A stretch of 64,000 nt of DNA. Source: Myxococcus stipitatus. GTDB taxonomy: Bacteria; Myxococcota; Myxococcia; Myxococcales; Myxococcaceae. The stretch covers positions 124,001 through 188,000 of the forward strand of contig NZ_JAKCFI010000004.1 of NCBI RefSeq assembly GCF_021412625.1. Direction: 5' to 3'. Shown here one piece after another: positions 8,541-17,777 of the stretch. The position numbers were made by a program, and so were the translations under genes. A model generated the notes under the pieces. It had not been told where the DNA came from. It ran no database searches and saw only the letters and a list, made by a program, of their open reading frames with translations. How positions within the stretch are numbered: position 1 is the first letter of the stretch; each line of letters begins with the position of its first letter.

Positions 8541-9213
8541 CTCCAGGCCCTTCCAGGTCTTCGTCACCGGCACGGACACGGGGGTGGGCAAGACGCAGGT
8601 GTCGCGCGCGCTCGTGTCGCTGCTGGCGGACGCGGGCCTGTCGCCCCAGGGCTTCAAGCCCTACGAGAGCGGCTGTCCCTCGCTGAGCGCCCCGGCGGAC
8701 GCCCTGGCGCTGCGGGAGGCGGCCAGGAGCACGCTGCCTCTGGACGTGGTGTGCCCGCACCGCTTCCGCGCGCCGGTGGCCCCGGGCGTGGCCGCCGCGC
8801 GCCTGGGCCGGGAGCCGGACTTCCGCGTCACCCTGGCCGCCTGGGAGAAGCTGCGCCACGGGCCGGTGGTGGTGGAGGGGGCGGGGGGGCTGTTCGTGCC
8901 CCTGGACTCGCGCCGCGACGTCATCGACCTCATCCAGGCGCTGCGACTGCCCGTGGTGCTGGTGGCGCGCGCGGGGCTGGGCACCCTCAACCACACCGCG
9001 CTGTCGCTGGAGGCCCTGGCCGCGCGCCGCATCCCCGTGCGGGCGGTGGTGCTCTCGCGCGGCGTCCCCCAGCGCGACGCCTCCGAGCGCGACAACCGCG
9101 CGCGGCTGGAGGCGCGCCACGGCGTCCAGGTGCTCGGGCCGGTGCCGTACGAGGCCGACGCGCGCAGGCGCCACGCCGCGTTCCGCCGCGCCCTGCGCCC
9201 TCTGGTGCCGTGA
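8530..9213 (+). CDS. bioD: ATP-dependent dethiobiotin synthetase BioD
   Basis: 227 aa, GTG start within the end of bioF (11-bp overlap). It closes the ureido ring of dethiobiotin using CO2 and ATP. The P-loop GTDTGVGKT lies at residues 14-22; KPYESG, the Asp/Glu-rich [13 protein letters not shown] segment and the substrate loop ([15 protein letters not shown]) all fit. bioA, which would make the BioD substrate from the BioF product, is not adjacent and must lie elsewhere or be replaced. A strong hairpin follows the stop codon. Confidence 0.95.
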   Translation: MTTSSRPFQVFVTGTDTGVGKTQVSRALVSLLADAGLSPQGFKPYESGCPSLSAPADALALREAARSTLPLDVVCPHRFRAPVAPGVAAARLGREPDFRVTLAAWEKLRHGPVVVEGAGGLFVPLDSRRDVIDLIQALRLPVVLVARAGLGTLNHTALSLEALAARRIPVRAVVLSRGVPQRDASERDNRARLEARHGVQVLGPVPYEADARRRHAAFRRALRPLVP

Positions 9214-9216
9214 GCG

Positions 9217-9240
9217 CGGAGGCCGGAAAATCGGCCTCCG
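9217..9240 (+). terminator. Hairpin ending the bio cluster
   Basis: CGGAGGCCG (9217-9225), loop GAAAAT, CGGCCTCCG (9232-9240): a perfect 9-bp stem beginning 4 bp after the bioD stop. No T-run follows, as is common for high-GC genomes, so it may act with Rho or as a 3' stabiliser. Confidence 0.55.
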
Positions 9241-9344
9241 GCGCGTTCGCGGCGCTGCGCGAGTGCTACAGGTCGCGCAAGTTTTCGGGTGTCGCGGCCG
9301 TGAAATGGACGGGCCGATTTTTCCGCGCGAGAAAGCCGTCACGA

Positions 9345-9623
9345 ATGGCGGACATCATCGACCTCACGTTCCTCGCGGACGTCCGACGCTTCTTCAACAA
9401 GCTCATCGACCAGAGGGGGCTGTCCTACTTCCTCCAGAAGGACGGGGCCCGGCTCTTCCACATCGAGCCGTCCAAGGTGGAGCTTGTGCTGCGGACGGCC
9501 CTGCGCGCCCGTAACCCGGAGCTGCCCCGGCCCCACGACCAGGCCATCGAGCACTGTCGGCGGGAGGTGCGCCGCGAGCTCATCCGCCGCGTCGCCAACG
9601 CCATGCTGCAGACGGGGCTGTGA
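9345..9623 (+). CDS. Small uncharacterised protein, 92 aa
   Basis: No family recognised. The 92-residue product (MADIIDLTFLADVRRFFNKL at the start) is soluble, mostly helical by its charge pattern, and contains several Arg/Glu-rich heptad-like stretches near its C-terminus. Its codon use, with strong GC at third positions, is that of a real gene, and its stop overlaps the GTG start of the following aminotransferase, so the two are very likely translated together. The 131 bp between bioD and this ORF, including a hairpin, suggest it starts a new unit. It could be a small regulatory or stability partner of the aminotransferase, but nothing proves that. Confidence 0.65.
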   Translation: MADIIDLTFLADVRRFFNKLIDQRGLSYFLQKDGARLFHIEPSKVELVLRTALRARNPELPRPHDQAIEHCRREVRRELIRRVANAMLQTGL

Positions 9624-10792
9624 GCCGCTTCTCCCCGCGCTCCGACTTCTCCCGCACTCCCAACGCCCTGGCGCAGGCGCTCGCCCGGCGCCGCGCCAGC
9701 CGGCTCCCCCTGCTGGACCTCACCGACTCCAACCCCACCCGCGTGGGGCTCCCCTCCCCGGACGTCGGCCTCCTGTCTCTCCCCGGCGCCATGGGCTACG
9801 CGCCGGAACCCGCCGGACTGGCCTCCGCCCGTGAGGCGCTCGCCGCCCACCTCTCCCGGCGGGGCGCATCCCTCCTCCCGGAGCACCTGGTGCTGTCGGC
9901 CAGCACCAGCGAGGCCTACGGGTGGCTCTTCAAGCTCCTGTGCGAGCCCGGGGACGACGTCCTCGTCCCCGCCCCCTGCTACCCCCTCTTCGAGCACCTG
10001 GCGCGCCTGGAGGGCGTCCAGACGCGTCCCTACCGCCTGCCGCTCGCGCATGGCTTCGGCCTGGACGTGGCGGAGGTGGAGGCCACGCTCGGGCCGCGCA
10101 CCCGCGCCGTGCTGGTGGTGAACCCCGGCAACCCCACCGGCCACTATCTGCACGAGGGCGAGCTCGCGGCGCTCGCGGACGCGTGCGCGCGGCATGGGGT
10201 GGCGCTCGTCGTCGACGAGGTGTTCTCCGACTTCGCCTGGGACGCGGAGGACGGGCGGGTGGCCTCGGTGGCGGGGCGCGCGCTGCCCGCGCTCACCTTC
10301 ACCCTCTCCGGCCTGTCCAAGGTGGCGGGGCTGCCCGGCCTGAAGCTGGGCTGGACGCACGTGGGCGGCCCGGCGCAGGCGCGCGACGAGGCCCTGGCGC
10401 GCCTGGAGTGGGTGGCGGACGCGTACCTGTCCGTGGGCACGCCGGTGCAGCTCGCGCTGCCGTCGCTGCTCGGGCACGTGGCCGGCTTCCAGGGGGCGGT
10501 GCTGGAGCGCGTGCGCGGCAACCGCCAGCGGCTCTTGTCCGCGCGGCCCCGGGAGGCGCGCTGGGACGTGGTGCCCGCGCACGGCGGGTGGAGCGCGGTG
10601 CTGCGGATTCCGAGGGAGCCGGGCGAGGAGGCGACGTGCCTGGCGCTGCTCGACGCGGGCGTGCTCGTCCAGCCCGGCTGGTTCTACGACTTCGCGGGCG
10701 GCGCCTTCCTGGTGGTGTCGCTGCTGGCGCCGCCCGGGGACTTCGCCGCCGCCCTGGCGCCGCTGACGCGGGTGCTCGGGGCGGCGGGGTAG
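9620..10792 (+). CDS. PLP-dependent aminotransferase, class I/II
   Basis: 390 aa, GTG start overlapping the previous stop codon. Fold type I aminotransferase: LDLTDSNPTRVGLP near the N-terminus, SASTSEAY for phosphate binding, VVNPGNPTGHYL, VVDEVFSDF (Asp to the pyridine nitrogen), TLSGLSKVAGLPGLKLGW with the Schiff-base Lys in SGLSK, and the substrate Arg region near the end. The GLSK plus AYAP-like features fit the alanine/aspartate-type subgroup that makes or degrades amino acids from 2-oxo acids. Substrate cannot be fixed from sequence. It is not a BioA homologue (class III), so it does not fill the missing biotin step in any obvious way. Confidence 0.9.
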   Translation: MSRFSPRSDFSRTPNALAQALARRRASRLPLLDLTDSNPTRVGLPSPDVGLLSLPGAMGYAPEPAGLASAREALAAHLSRRGASLLPEHLVLSASTSEAYGWLFKLLCEPGDDVLVPAPCYPLFEHLARLEGVQTRPYRLPLAHGFGLDVAEVEATLGPRTRAVLVVNPGNPTGHYLHEGELAALADACARHGVALVVDEVFSDFAWDAEDGRVASVAGRALPALTFTLSGLSKVAGLPGLKLGWTHVGGPAQARDEALARLEWVADAYLSVGTPVQLALPSLLGHVAGFQGAVLERVRGNRQRLLSARPREARWDVVPAHGGWSAVLRIPREPGEEATCLALLDAGVLVQPGWFYDFAGGAFLVVSLLAPPGDFAAALAPLTRVLGAAG

Positions 10793-10840
10793 GGCGGCCG
10801 GAGCCCGGCGCGCCGAGCGCCCGGGCCGCCCTGGGAGACC

Positions 10841-12277
10841 TCAGTCCGCCGGAGGGCTGATGAGCTGCTTCATCACGAACTTGCCGCCCTCGATCTGGAA
10901 CAGCTCGTATTCGGAGGGGGCATCGCCGTTCGCGTCGAAGTTCAGCTCGCCGCTGGCGCCCTTCACGTCGATGTACTTGCCGGTGCGAATCTCGTCCCGG
11001 GCCTGCGCGAAGCCGGCGATGCCCAGGGCGTAGGTGTTCGCCGTCTGCCCCGCGGGGGGCGTCACGTGCGCCAGCCCCTTGGCGATGCCCGCGCCGGTGA
11101 TCTCCCGCGGCGTGGCGTCCGGGCCCGCCGCGTACGCCGCGCCGAGCGCGACCAGGTACATGGCGTCATACGCGTGCGCGGTGAAGGAGAACTGGCCCGG
11201 GTCCCTGTTGGCGTAGGTGGACCGGAAGCGCTGGTTGAACGTGTTGTACACCGGGTCGCCCACGCGGGCCTGCGCGGGCGCGGTGCCGTAGGAGCCCTCC
11301 ACCTGCGAGGCATTGGCCTTCAGCGCGTCGAAGAGGCCCAGGTCCTTGCCCGCGTCGGTGAAGAACCACCGCTGGCCGGGACGCCCGCCGGCGATGACCT
11401 GCTCGATGATTCGCGCGTTGTCCTCGGTGAAGCCCACCAGCACCGCCACGTCCTTCTCGGGCTCGGTGGTGATGCCGGTGAGCGTCGCCACCGCGGTGGA
11501 GATGTTGCCGTTGCGCTGGTACTTCGCCGGGGACACGGGCACCTTGCCGTTCAGCCGGTTGATGAGCTTGTCGAAGAGGCCCTGGCCATACACGTCGTCC
11601 ACGTAGATGATGCCCACCTGCTCCACCGCCGCGAACGGCGTGTTCGGCAGCGGGGTGGTGTTGCTCACCAGGTCTCCGATGATGCGGCCCTGGTACGTGT
11701 CCGAGGGCGCCGTGCGCCACACCGTGCCCACCGCCGGCTCGTCGTCCAGCTTGTCGCTGAGGTTGGCGATGTCCGGGCTGGTCGCCGTATGGGAGATGAG
11801 CAGCGCCTTGGCCTTGATGGTCACCGTGCTGATGGCCACCGTCTGCCCGCTGCCGGAGGAGAACACCGCCGGCACCTTCTTGTCGTTCACCAGCCACTCG
11901 GCCTGCGCCTTGGCGCGGTCCGGGTTGGAGGCGGTGTCGCAGATGAGGAGGTTGAAGAGCCGGCCGCTGATGCCCTCGCGACCGTTGATTTCGTCCACCG
12001 CCATCTTGATGGAGTTGAGCGCCTGGACCTCCGACTGGTCGTCGCCGGAGGACGTCGTCAGGGGCAGCGCCGCGCCCACCAGGATGGGGTTGCTCGTCGT
12101 GGGGCCGTACACCTCGCCGCAGCCCTCCGGCTGGGGCAGGCAGTAGCCCTGCGTGCAGACCTGGTTGGCGCCGCAGTCGGCGCTCGACTCACACTCGGTG
12201 AGCCCGCCCGCGGTGGTGAAGCTGCAGCCGGCCATCAGCACCGCGCAGCACGTCATGATTCCGAGCGTCGTCTTCAT
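10841..12277 (-). CDS. ABC-type branched-chain amino acid-like solute-binding lipoprotein
   Basis: 478 aa lipoprotein; the signal peptide ends in LMAGC. A Cys-rich segment follows at about residues 30-55 (CESSADCGANQVC), an insert common in myxobacterial exported proteins. From about residue 65 it is a type-I periplasmic-binding fold of the LivJ/Peripla_BP_6 kind: ILVGAALPLTTSSGDD, LLICDTASNPDRA, VPAVFSSGSGQT, VGIIYVDDVYGQG and HAYDAMYLVALGAAY. Such proteins bind amino acids or related small molecules. No permease or ATPase is nearby, so it may serve sensing or an unlinked transporter. Its ATG overlaps the stop of the upstream TPR gene (ATGA), so both are coupled. Confidence 0.88.
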   Translation of the reverse strand: MKTTLGIMTCCAVLMAGCSFTTAGGLTECESSADCGANQVCTQGYCLPQPEGCGEVYGPTTSNPILVGAALPLTTSSGDDQSEVQALNSIKMAVDEINGREGISGRLFNLLICDTASNPDRAKAQAEWLVNDKKVPAVFSSGSGQTVAISTVTIKAKALLISHTATSPDIANLSDKLDDEPAVGTVWRTAPSDTYQGRIIGDLVSNTTPLPNTPFAAVEQVGIIYVDDVYGQGLFDKLINRLNGKVPVSPAKYQRNGNISTAVATLTGITTEPEKDVAVLVGFTEDNARIIEQVIAGGRPGQRWFFTDAGKDLGLFDALKANASQVEGSYGTAPAQARVGDPVYNTFNQRFRSTYANRDPGQFSFTAHAYDAMYLVALGAAYAAGPDATPREITGAGIAKGLAHVTPPAGQTANTYALGIAGFAQARDEIRTGKYIDVKGASGELNFDANGDAPSEYELFQIEGGKFVMKQLISPPAD

Positions 12278-13095
12278 CAGAAGCTCACCTCGGCGCCCGC
12301 GCCCACGCCACGCGGAGCCAGCGTCAGTCGGACCTCGCCCTCCACGGGGGGCCCTTCCTTGGGATAGAGGATGATGGCGGTGATGGCGCCGGCCAGGCCC
12401 ACGCCGAAGCCGATGTCCGCGAGCAACGCCTTGCTCTTCGTGTCGTCGGAGAAGGACTTCTTGTTCTCCAGCGTCGTCGCCGCGTCGAACTTGTCGCGCG
12501 AATCCTTGGCCTGCATGCCGAAGAGGACGCCGGCGCCCACGCCCAGCACGCCCACGCCGCCCGCCGCGAAGGCCGCGATGCGCTGGTGCTTGTAGGACTT
12601 GAGCGCGCGCTCGAACTCCGCCTTCTTCCGCCGCTGGTTCTCCTCCTCGGCGCGCTGGGCGGCCAGCTGCTCCTCCTCGGCGCGCTTCCTCGCCGCCTCG
12701 GCCTCCTCCTGGAGCTTCTGCTTCTCCGCGTCCGCGCTGGCCTGGGCCTGCGTCTCCTTGTCGAGCAGCAGCCGCAGCTTGTCGATGCTGCGCGCGCTGC
12801 GCTTGAGCAGCGCCGGGTCCGTGCCCTCCGTGGCGCCGACGTACTGCTGGTACCACGACAGCGCCTCGCGCAGCTCGCCCGCGTTCTCCAGCGACACCGC
12901 GATGTTGAAGATGAGCCGCGGGTTGGGCTGGGCCTCGTGGGCCTTCTTCAGCACCTCCGCTGCTTCGTGGAACTTGCTCGCCTGGTACAGCCGCTCGCCC
13001 TCCTTGATGAGGGCCTGTGGATTCTTGGCGCGCTGGGCGAACGCCACCGGGGGCGACAGCAACAAGGCCGTCGACAAAACGAGGACCAGTCTCAT
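12277..13095 (-). CDS. Exported TPR-like protein with coiled coil and membrane segments
   Basis: 272 aa. Residues 1-19 are a signal peptide (AFA before Q20). A TPR-like region (residues 25-90: EGERLYQASKFHEAAEVLKK, then LIFNIAVSLENAGELREALS) is followed by a long Ala/Glu/Lys/Gln coiled coil at about 115-165. Two glycine-rich hydrophobic segments come next (AAFAAGGVGVLGVGAGVLFG and LADIGFGVGLAGAITAIILY). Proteins of this build are frequent in Myxococcota and are probably envelope-anchored scaffolds. Its stop overlaps the start of the solute-binding lipoprotein, so the two likely work in the same envelope function. Confidence 0.8.
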   Translation of the reverse strand: MRLVLVLSTALLLSPPVAFAQRAKNPQALIKEGERLYQASKFHEAAEVLKKAHEAQPNPRLIFNIAVSLENAGELREALSWYQQYVGATEGTDPALLKRSARSIDKLRLLLDKETQAQASADAEKQKLQEEAEAARKRAEEEQLAAQRAEEENQRRKKAEFERALKSYKHQRIAAFAAGGVGVLGVGAGVLFGMQAKDSRDKFDAATTLENKKSFSDDTKSKALLADIGFGVGLAGAITAIILYPKEGPPVEGEVRLTLAPRGVGAGAEVSF

Positions 13096-13240
13096 GGTGG
13101 ACGGAAGACTAGCGCGGAGGCGGCCGTGTGGCGAAGAGGGCGACCTCACTCCTCGTGAACGGCGGCGGGGCCGCCTCCCACCCGGGGAGCGGGTGGGGGG
13201 ACGGCCCCGTCGGTGCTTCAGGTCGCTACAGCGGGCTCGG

Positions 13241-15034
13241 CTACCCGCCCAGGCGCGCCATCAGCAGCTTGCGCTGGAGCATGAGGGCCTCGGGGGCCTT
13301 GGTGCCCAGCTGCTCGAAGAAGACCTCCTGGCTCTTGAGCTCGCTCTTCCACTCGTCCTCCTTGATGGAGGTGGCCTCCGCGACGGCGTCCGCGGGCACG
13401 TCCAGGCCCTTGAGGTTGAGGCCCTCGTCCTGGCGCGGCACCCAGCCCAGCAGCGTCTCCTGCGTGGGGACGCGGCCGTGCACGCGGTTCACGATCCACT
13501 CGAGCACGCGCATGTTGTCGCCGAAGCCCGGCCACAGGAACTTGCCGTTCTTGTCCTGCCGGAACCAGTTGACCTGGAAGATCTTCGGCAGCTGGCCGAT
13601 GGACTTCTGCATGTCCAGCCAGTGCTGGAGGTAGTCGCCCATGTGGTAGCCGCAGAAGGGCAGCATGGCCATGGGGTCGCGGCGCACCACGCCCACCTTG
13701 CCGGTGGCGGCGGCGGTCGTCTCGCTGCCCATGGTGGCGCCCAGGAACACGCCGTGGGTCCAGTTGAAGGCCTGGATGACCAGCGGGACGGTGTTGGAGC
13801 GGCGGCCGCCGAAGATGATGGCGGAGATGGGCACGCCCATGGGGTCGTTGGCCTTGGAGCTGAGCACCGGGTTGTTGCTCATGGGCGCGGTGAAGCGGCT
13901 GTTGGGGTGCGCCGCCTTCTCCGTGCTGCCCTTCTTCCAGGGCCGGCCCTGCCAGTCGGTGAGCTCCTCGGGGACCTCGCCGTCCTTGCCCTCCCACCAC
14001 ACGTCGCCGTCCGGCGTCAGGGCCACGTTCGTGAAGAGCGTGTCCTTGGAGATGGTCTCCATCGCGTTGGGGTTGGTCTTGTAGTTGGTGCCCGGCACCA
14101 CGCCGAAGTAGCCGGCCTCCGGGTTGATGGCGTACAGGCGGCCATCCGGACCCGGGCGCATCCACGCGATGTCGTCGCCCACCGTCTCGACCTTCCAGCC
14201 CTTGTACTCGGCCGGAGGAATCATCATCGCGAAGTTCGTCTTGCCGCACGCGGACGGGAAGGCGGCGGCGACGTAGGTCGTCTCACCCTTGGGGCTCGTC
14301 ACGCCGAGGATGAGCATGTGCTCGGCGAGCCAGCCCTCCTCGCGGCCCAGGTAGCTGCCGATGCGCAGCGCCAGGCATTTCTTCCCGAGCAGCACGTTGC
14401 CGCCATATCCGGAGCCGAAGCTCCAGATGGTGTTGTCCTGCGGGAAGTGGCAGATGTAGCGGCGGTCCGGGTTGACGTCGCCGGTGCTGTGCAGGCCGCG
14501 GTTGAAGTCGTCGCTGTCGCCCAGCATGTCCAGCGCCTGCTTCCCCATGCGCGCCATGATGCGCATGTTGAGCACCACGTAGACGCTGTCGGTCAGCTCC
14601 ACGCCAATCTTCGTGAACGGGCTGCCGATGGGGCCCATGGCGTAGGGCACCACGTACATCGTCCGGCCCTTCATGCTGCCGGTGAACAGCTGCTCCAGCT
14701 TGGTGTACGCCTCCTCCGGCTCCATCCAGTTGTTGGTGGGGCCCGCGTCCGTCTTGTTCGGCGTGCAGATGAACGTGAGGTGCTCGACGCGCGCCACGTC
14801 GTTCGGGTTGGAGCGGTGCAGGTAGCAGCCCGGGCGCTTCTGCTGGTTGAGGGGGATGAGGATGCCCTCGTCCACTGCCTGCTGCGTCAGCCGCTTCTTC
14901 TCCTCTTCGGACCCATCACACCAAACGATGCGGTCCGGCTGGGTCATCTGGGCCATCTGCGCGACCCAGGCCAGCAGCGTGGGGTTCTTGGTGGGGGCGT
15001 CCGTGCCCACCTCCGCCACTTGCGTCGAAGCCAT
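13241..15034 (-). CDS. pckG: Phosphoenolpyruvate carboxykinase (GTP)
   Basis: 597 aa, the normal length for the GTP enzyme. It converts oxaloacetate and GTP to phosphoenolpyruvate, the entry to gluconeogenesis, which fits an amino-acid-eating predator. The active-site P-loop [14 protein letters not shown] is at about 257-270, with the mobile catalytic Cys at 263; other hallmarks are [48 protein letters not shown], the Mn-binding region ([11 protein letters not shown]) and [12 protein letters not shown]. The ATG at 15034 gives an N-terminus that aligns with the family; the frame stays open further upstream without a better start. Convergent with nothing; 260 bp lie before the divergent transporter gene. 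Confidence 0.97.
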   Translation of the reverse strand: MASTQVAEVGTDAPTKNPTLLAWVAQMAQMTQPDRIVWCDGSEEEKKRLTQQAVDEGILIPLNQQKRPGCYLHRSNPNDVARVEHLTFICTPNKTDAGPTNNWMEPEEAYTKLEQLFTGSMKGRTMYVVPYAMGPIGSPFTKIGVELTDSVYVVLNMRIMARMGKQALDMLGDSDDFNRGLHSTGDVNPDRRYICHFPQDNTIWSFGSGYGGNVLLGKKCLALRIGSYLGREEGWLAEHMLILGVTSPKGETTYVAAAFPSACGKTNFAMMIPPAEYKGWKVETVGDDIAWMRPGPDGRLYAINPEAGYFGVVPGTNYKTNPNAMETISKDTLFTNVALTPDGDVWWEGKDGEVPEELTDWQGRPWKKGSTEKAAHPNSRFTAPMSNNPVLSSKANDPMGVPISAIIFGGRRSNTVPLVIQAFNWTHGVFLGATMGSETTAAATGKVGVVRRDPMAMLPFCGYHMGDYLQHWLDMQKSIGQLPKIFQVNWFRQDKNGKFLWPGFGDNMRVLEWIVNRVHGRVPTQETLLGWVPRQDEGLNLKGLDVPADAVAEATSIKEDEWKSELKSQEVFFEQLGTKAPEALMLQRKLLMARLGG

Positions 15035-15293
15035 GGAAGTATCCTCGTGTCGTCTCAAGGTAGGGATTTCCGAGCCGGTGAAAAGGGCGAGCACCCTACC
15101 AGCGGAAAGGACGACAAAACTTCTGGAAGGGGCGTCCAAAAGCAACTGGCGTCCGGCAGTCGACCGGTCCTCCAGCCGGGGCGCTCCTAATTCCACTTAT
15201 CAGAGGCCGGGCATCCAGTAGTTGACGGCGCGGTGCGGCAGGGACTCACAGGCTGCCCCGAGGGGCAACAGTTTGGGGCTCCTCCGGGTTTCC

Positions 15294-17240
15294 ATGACCA
15301 TCGCCATCGTCCTGGGCATCGTCGTCGTCGCGTTGGTGTTGTTCTCGGTCGATGCGGTCCCCATCGAGGTCGCCTCGCTGGGCATCGTGTGCCTGCTGGC
15401 GCTGACGGGCGTGTTGACGCCCGCGCAGGCGTTCGAGGGGTTCAGCAACGACACCGTCATCTTCATCTTCACGCTGCTGGCGATGACCCAGGGGCTCGCG
15501 GCCACGGGGGTGGTGCAGCTGGTGGGGCAGCGCCTGGCGTTCTTCGCGCGCTTCGGTCACCAGACCTTCGTCGCGGCGATGATGGTGACGGTGGCGGTGT
15601 TCTCCTCGGCCATCTCCAACACGGTGACGACGGCGGCCTTCCTGCCGGTGGCCATTGGCGCGGCGAACCGGGCGAAGGTGCCCAAGAGCAAGGTGCTGCT
15701 GCCGCTGGCGTACGCGTCGATGCTGGGCGGGATGGTGCTGCTGTACGGCACGTCCACCAACCTGGTCATGTCCGCGGCGCTGGAGCGCATGGGGCTCAGG
15801 GGCATCGGCGTGGTGGAGCTGGCGCCGGTGGGGCTGCCGGTGGCGGTGCTGGGCATCGGGCTGGTGGTGGTGCTGGGGCCGTGGCTGTTGCCCTCGCGCG
15901 AGGGCGAGGCGGGCGCGGAGGCGTGGACGCTGCGCGACTACCTCTCGGAGGCGGTGCTGCCGGAGGACTCGCGCTACATCGGCAAGCCGCTGGCGGAGAT
16001 TTCGGAGGGGCTGGGCGTGCGGGTCATCGGCCTGGTGCGCGACGGCCACGCGGTGTCGGCGGTGCCCACGCACGTGCTCACCGGCGACGAGCGGCTGCTG
16101 GTGGAGGGGCCTCGCGAGGACATCCTGCGGGTGAAGGACCTGCGCGGCATCGAGCTGCGCCCGGACGTGCGGCTGTCGGACGCGGAGCTGAGCGACAAGG
16201 ACACGGCGCTGGTGGAGGCGTCCGTGCCGCCCGGCAGCCCGCTGGTGGGGCGCAGCCTGAAGGAGTCGCTGTTCCTGGAGCGCTACGGCCTGGTCGCCCT
16301 GGCGCTGCACCGGCACCCGGCCATCCGGCGCGTCACCAAGCTCCAGCTGCTGGGCCGCATCTTCGGCGAGCGGCGCATGTCGCTGCTCCCGCTGGCGGTG
16401 GGGGACGTGCTGCTCCTGCGCGGGCCCAGGCAGAAGGTGGCGGAGCTGGCGGACGGGGGCACCCTGGTGGTGCTCGGCGGCCACGAGTACCAGCCGCCGC
16501 GCTATCGCAAGGCGCTGCTGGCGGTGGCGCTGTTCCTGGCGGCGCTGGGGGTGGGCTCGCTGGGGCTCGTGCCGCTGTCGGTGGCGGGGCTGACGGGCAT
16601 GCTGGCGATGATCGCCACCGGCTGCGTGGACGCGCGCGCCGCCTTCCGGGTGGACTGGCGGGTGGTGGTGCTCATCGGGTCGATGATGGCGCTGGGGCTC
16701 GCCATGGAGGAGAGCGGGGCGGGGCGCTTCGTCGGCGAGCGGGTGGCGGCGCTGGGCGCGTTCGGCGGCCCGCGCGCGGTGCTGGTGGCGCTGATGGTGC
16801 TGACCATCGTCCTGTCGGCGCCCATGAGCAACCAGGCCGCGGCGCTGGTGGTGCTGCCGGTGGCGCTCAACGCCGCCCAGCAGCTGGGCGTGGACGTGCG
16901 GCCCTTCGCCATGGGCGTGACGCTGGCGGCCAGCTGCTCCTTCATCACCCCGCTGGAGCCCAGCTGCGTGCTCGTCTACGGCCCCGGCCACTACCGCTTC
17001 ACGGACTTCTTCCGCCTGGGCACGCCGCTGACGGCGGCGCTGCTCGTCGTCCTGGCGGTGATGGTGCCGTGGGTGTGGCCCTTCGACGCCCAGGCGGGCG
17101 CGCGCCCGTCAGTGGATGGCGGCGCGCAGTCCCACGTCGTCGAGCACCCGCGCCTCGTGCGCGAGCAGCGTCTCCAGCCGCTCGCGCACCGGCGCCTCGT
17201 CCTCACCGGCGGAGGTGACGGCGAGCCGGAAGAAGAGTGA
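15294..17240 (+). CDS. SLC13/DASS-family permease with two TrkA-C (RCK_C) domains
   Basis: 648 aa from the ATG at 15294. Two blocks of membrane helices (residues about 1-205 and 425-610) flank a cytosolic region with two RCK_C-type domains (about 230-310 and 325-405; GLGVRVIGLVRDG, RLLVEGPREDILRV and VGDVLLLRGPRQKV). The transport motif SAISNTVTTAAFLPVA and the second-half counterpart SAPMSNQAAALVVLPVAL are the DASS substrate/sodium sites. This YfbS-like layout imports dicarboxylates, sulfate or related anions. The last 44 codons overlap the convergent miaE by 132 bp, and the tail after VPWVWPF is low-complexity, so it may be a read-through extension. Confidence 0.9.
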   Translation: MTIAIVLGIVVVALVLFSVDAVPIEVASLGIVCLLALTGVLTPAQAFEGFSNDTVIFIFTLLAMTQGLAATGVVQLVGQRLAFFARFGHQTFVAAMMVTVAVFSSAISNTVTTAAFLPVAIGAANRAKVPKSKVLLPLAYASMLGGMVLLYGTSTNLVMSAALERMGLRGIGVVELAPVGLPVAVLGIGLVVVLGPWLLPSREGEAGAEAWTLRDYLSEAVLPEDSRYIGKPLAEISEGLGVRVIGLVRDGHAVSAVPTHVLTGDERLLVEGPREDILRVKDLRGIELRPDVRLSDAELSDKDTALVEASVPPGSPLVGRSLKESLFLERYGLVALALHRHPAIRRVTKLQLLGRIFGERRMSLLPLAVGDVLLLRGPRQKVAELADGGTLVVLGGHEYQPPRYRKALLAVALFLAALGVGSLGLVPLSVAGLTGMLAMIATGCVDARAAFRVDWRVVVLIGSMMALGLAMEESGAGRFVGERVAALGAFGGPRAVLVALMVLTIVLSAPMSNQAAALVVLPVALNAAQQLGVDVRPFAMGVTLAASCSFITPLEPSCVLVYGPGHYRFTDFFRLGTPLTAALLVVLAVMVPWVWPFDAQAGARPSVDGGAQSHVVEHPRLVREQRLQPLAHRRLVLTGGGDGEPEEE

Positions 17241-17735
17241 CTGGTGCCCATCCTCTGACTGGGCCAGCTCCCCGTAGAAGCGGGCGAGCGCCGGGTCGGT
17301 GAGGCCCTCGGCCAGCAGGGACAGCCGCTCGCAGGAGCGCGCCTCGATGATGGCGGCGACCAGCAGCCGGTCCATCCGCCGCTCCAGCGCCGGGGTGCGC
17401 ACCAGCTTCTGCAGGCCCTGGGCGTACGGGTCCCCCGAATCCTTCGTCAGCGTCAGGCCGCGCGCCGCCATCAGGTCCAGCACGCGGGCCAGGTGCGCGG
17501 ACTCCTCGCGCGCCAGCCGCGCCATCTGCGCCGGCAGGCCCGGCAGCTCCGGGTACGCCTGGAGCATGGACAGGGCGTTGGCCGCGGCCTTCTTCTCGCA
17601 GTGGGCGTGGTCCACCAGCACCGCGTCGAAGCGCTCGAGCGCCAGCGGCAGCCAGCGCGGGTCGGTGGCGCGGTGGAGGATGACGGGGCCCTCTCCGGAG
17701 AGGGGACGGCGGGACGGCGTGGGACGGCTGCTCAT
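17109..17735 (-). CDS. miaE: tRNA-(ms2io6A)-hydroxylase MiaE
   Basis: 208 aa. A non-heme diiron monooxygenase that hydroxylates the isopentenyl group of ms2i6A at position 37 of tRNAs reading U-codons. The ferritin-like four-helix core carries the ligands: E47 in DHAHCEKKAA, REESAHLARVL (E77/E78, H81), EARSCERLSLL (E131, E136) and QSEDGHQSLFF (E161, H164). The first 20 residues are a basic Ser/Pro-rich extension. It is the last gene of a leftward run and overlaps the convergent permease by 132 bp. Confidence 0.95.
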   Translation of the reverse strand: MSSRPTPSRRPLSGEGPVILHRATDPRWLPLALERFDAVLVDHAHCEKKAAANALSMLQAYPELPGLPAQMARLAREESAHLARVLDLMAARGLTLTKDSGDPYAQGLQKLVRTPALERRMDRLLVAAIIEARSCERLSLLAEGLTDPALARFYGELAQSEDGHQSLFFRLAVTSAGEDEAPVRERLETLLAHEARVLDDVGLRAAIH

Positions 17736-17777
17736 GGGCGGCGCGGACTGTAGGGCATTCCCGCGCGGGCCGGCGAA

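Noticed and set aside
9620..10792. Aminotransferase considered as the missing BioA
   Set aside because: It has fold-type I class I/II motifs (SGLSK, NPGNPTG), not the class III layout of BioA, and is separated from the bio genes by a hairpin and a small ORF.
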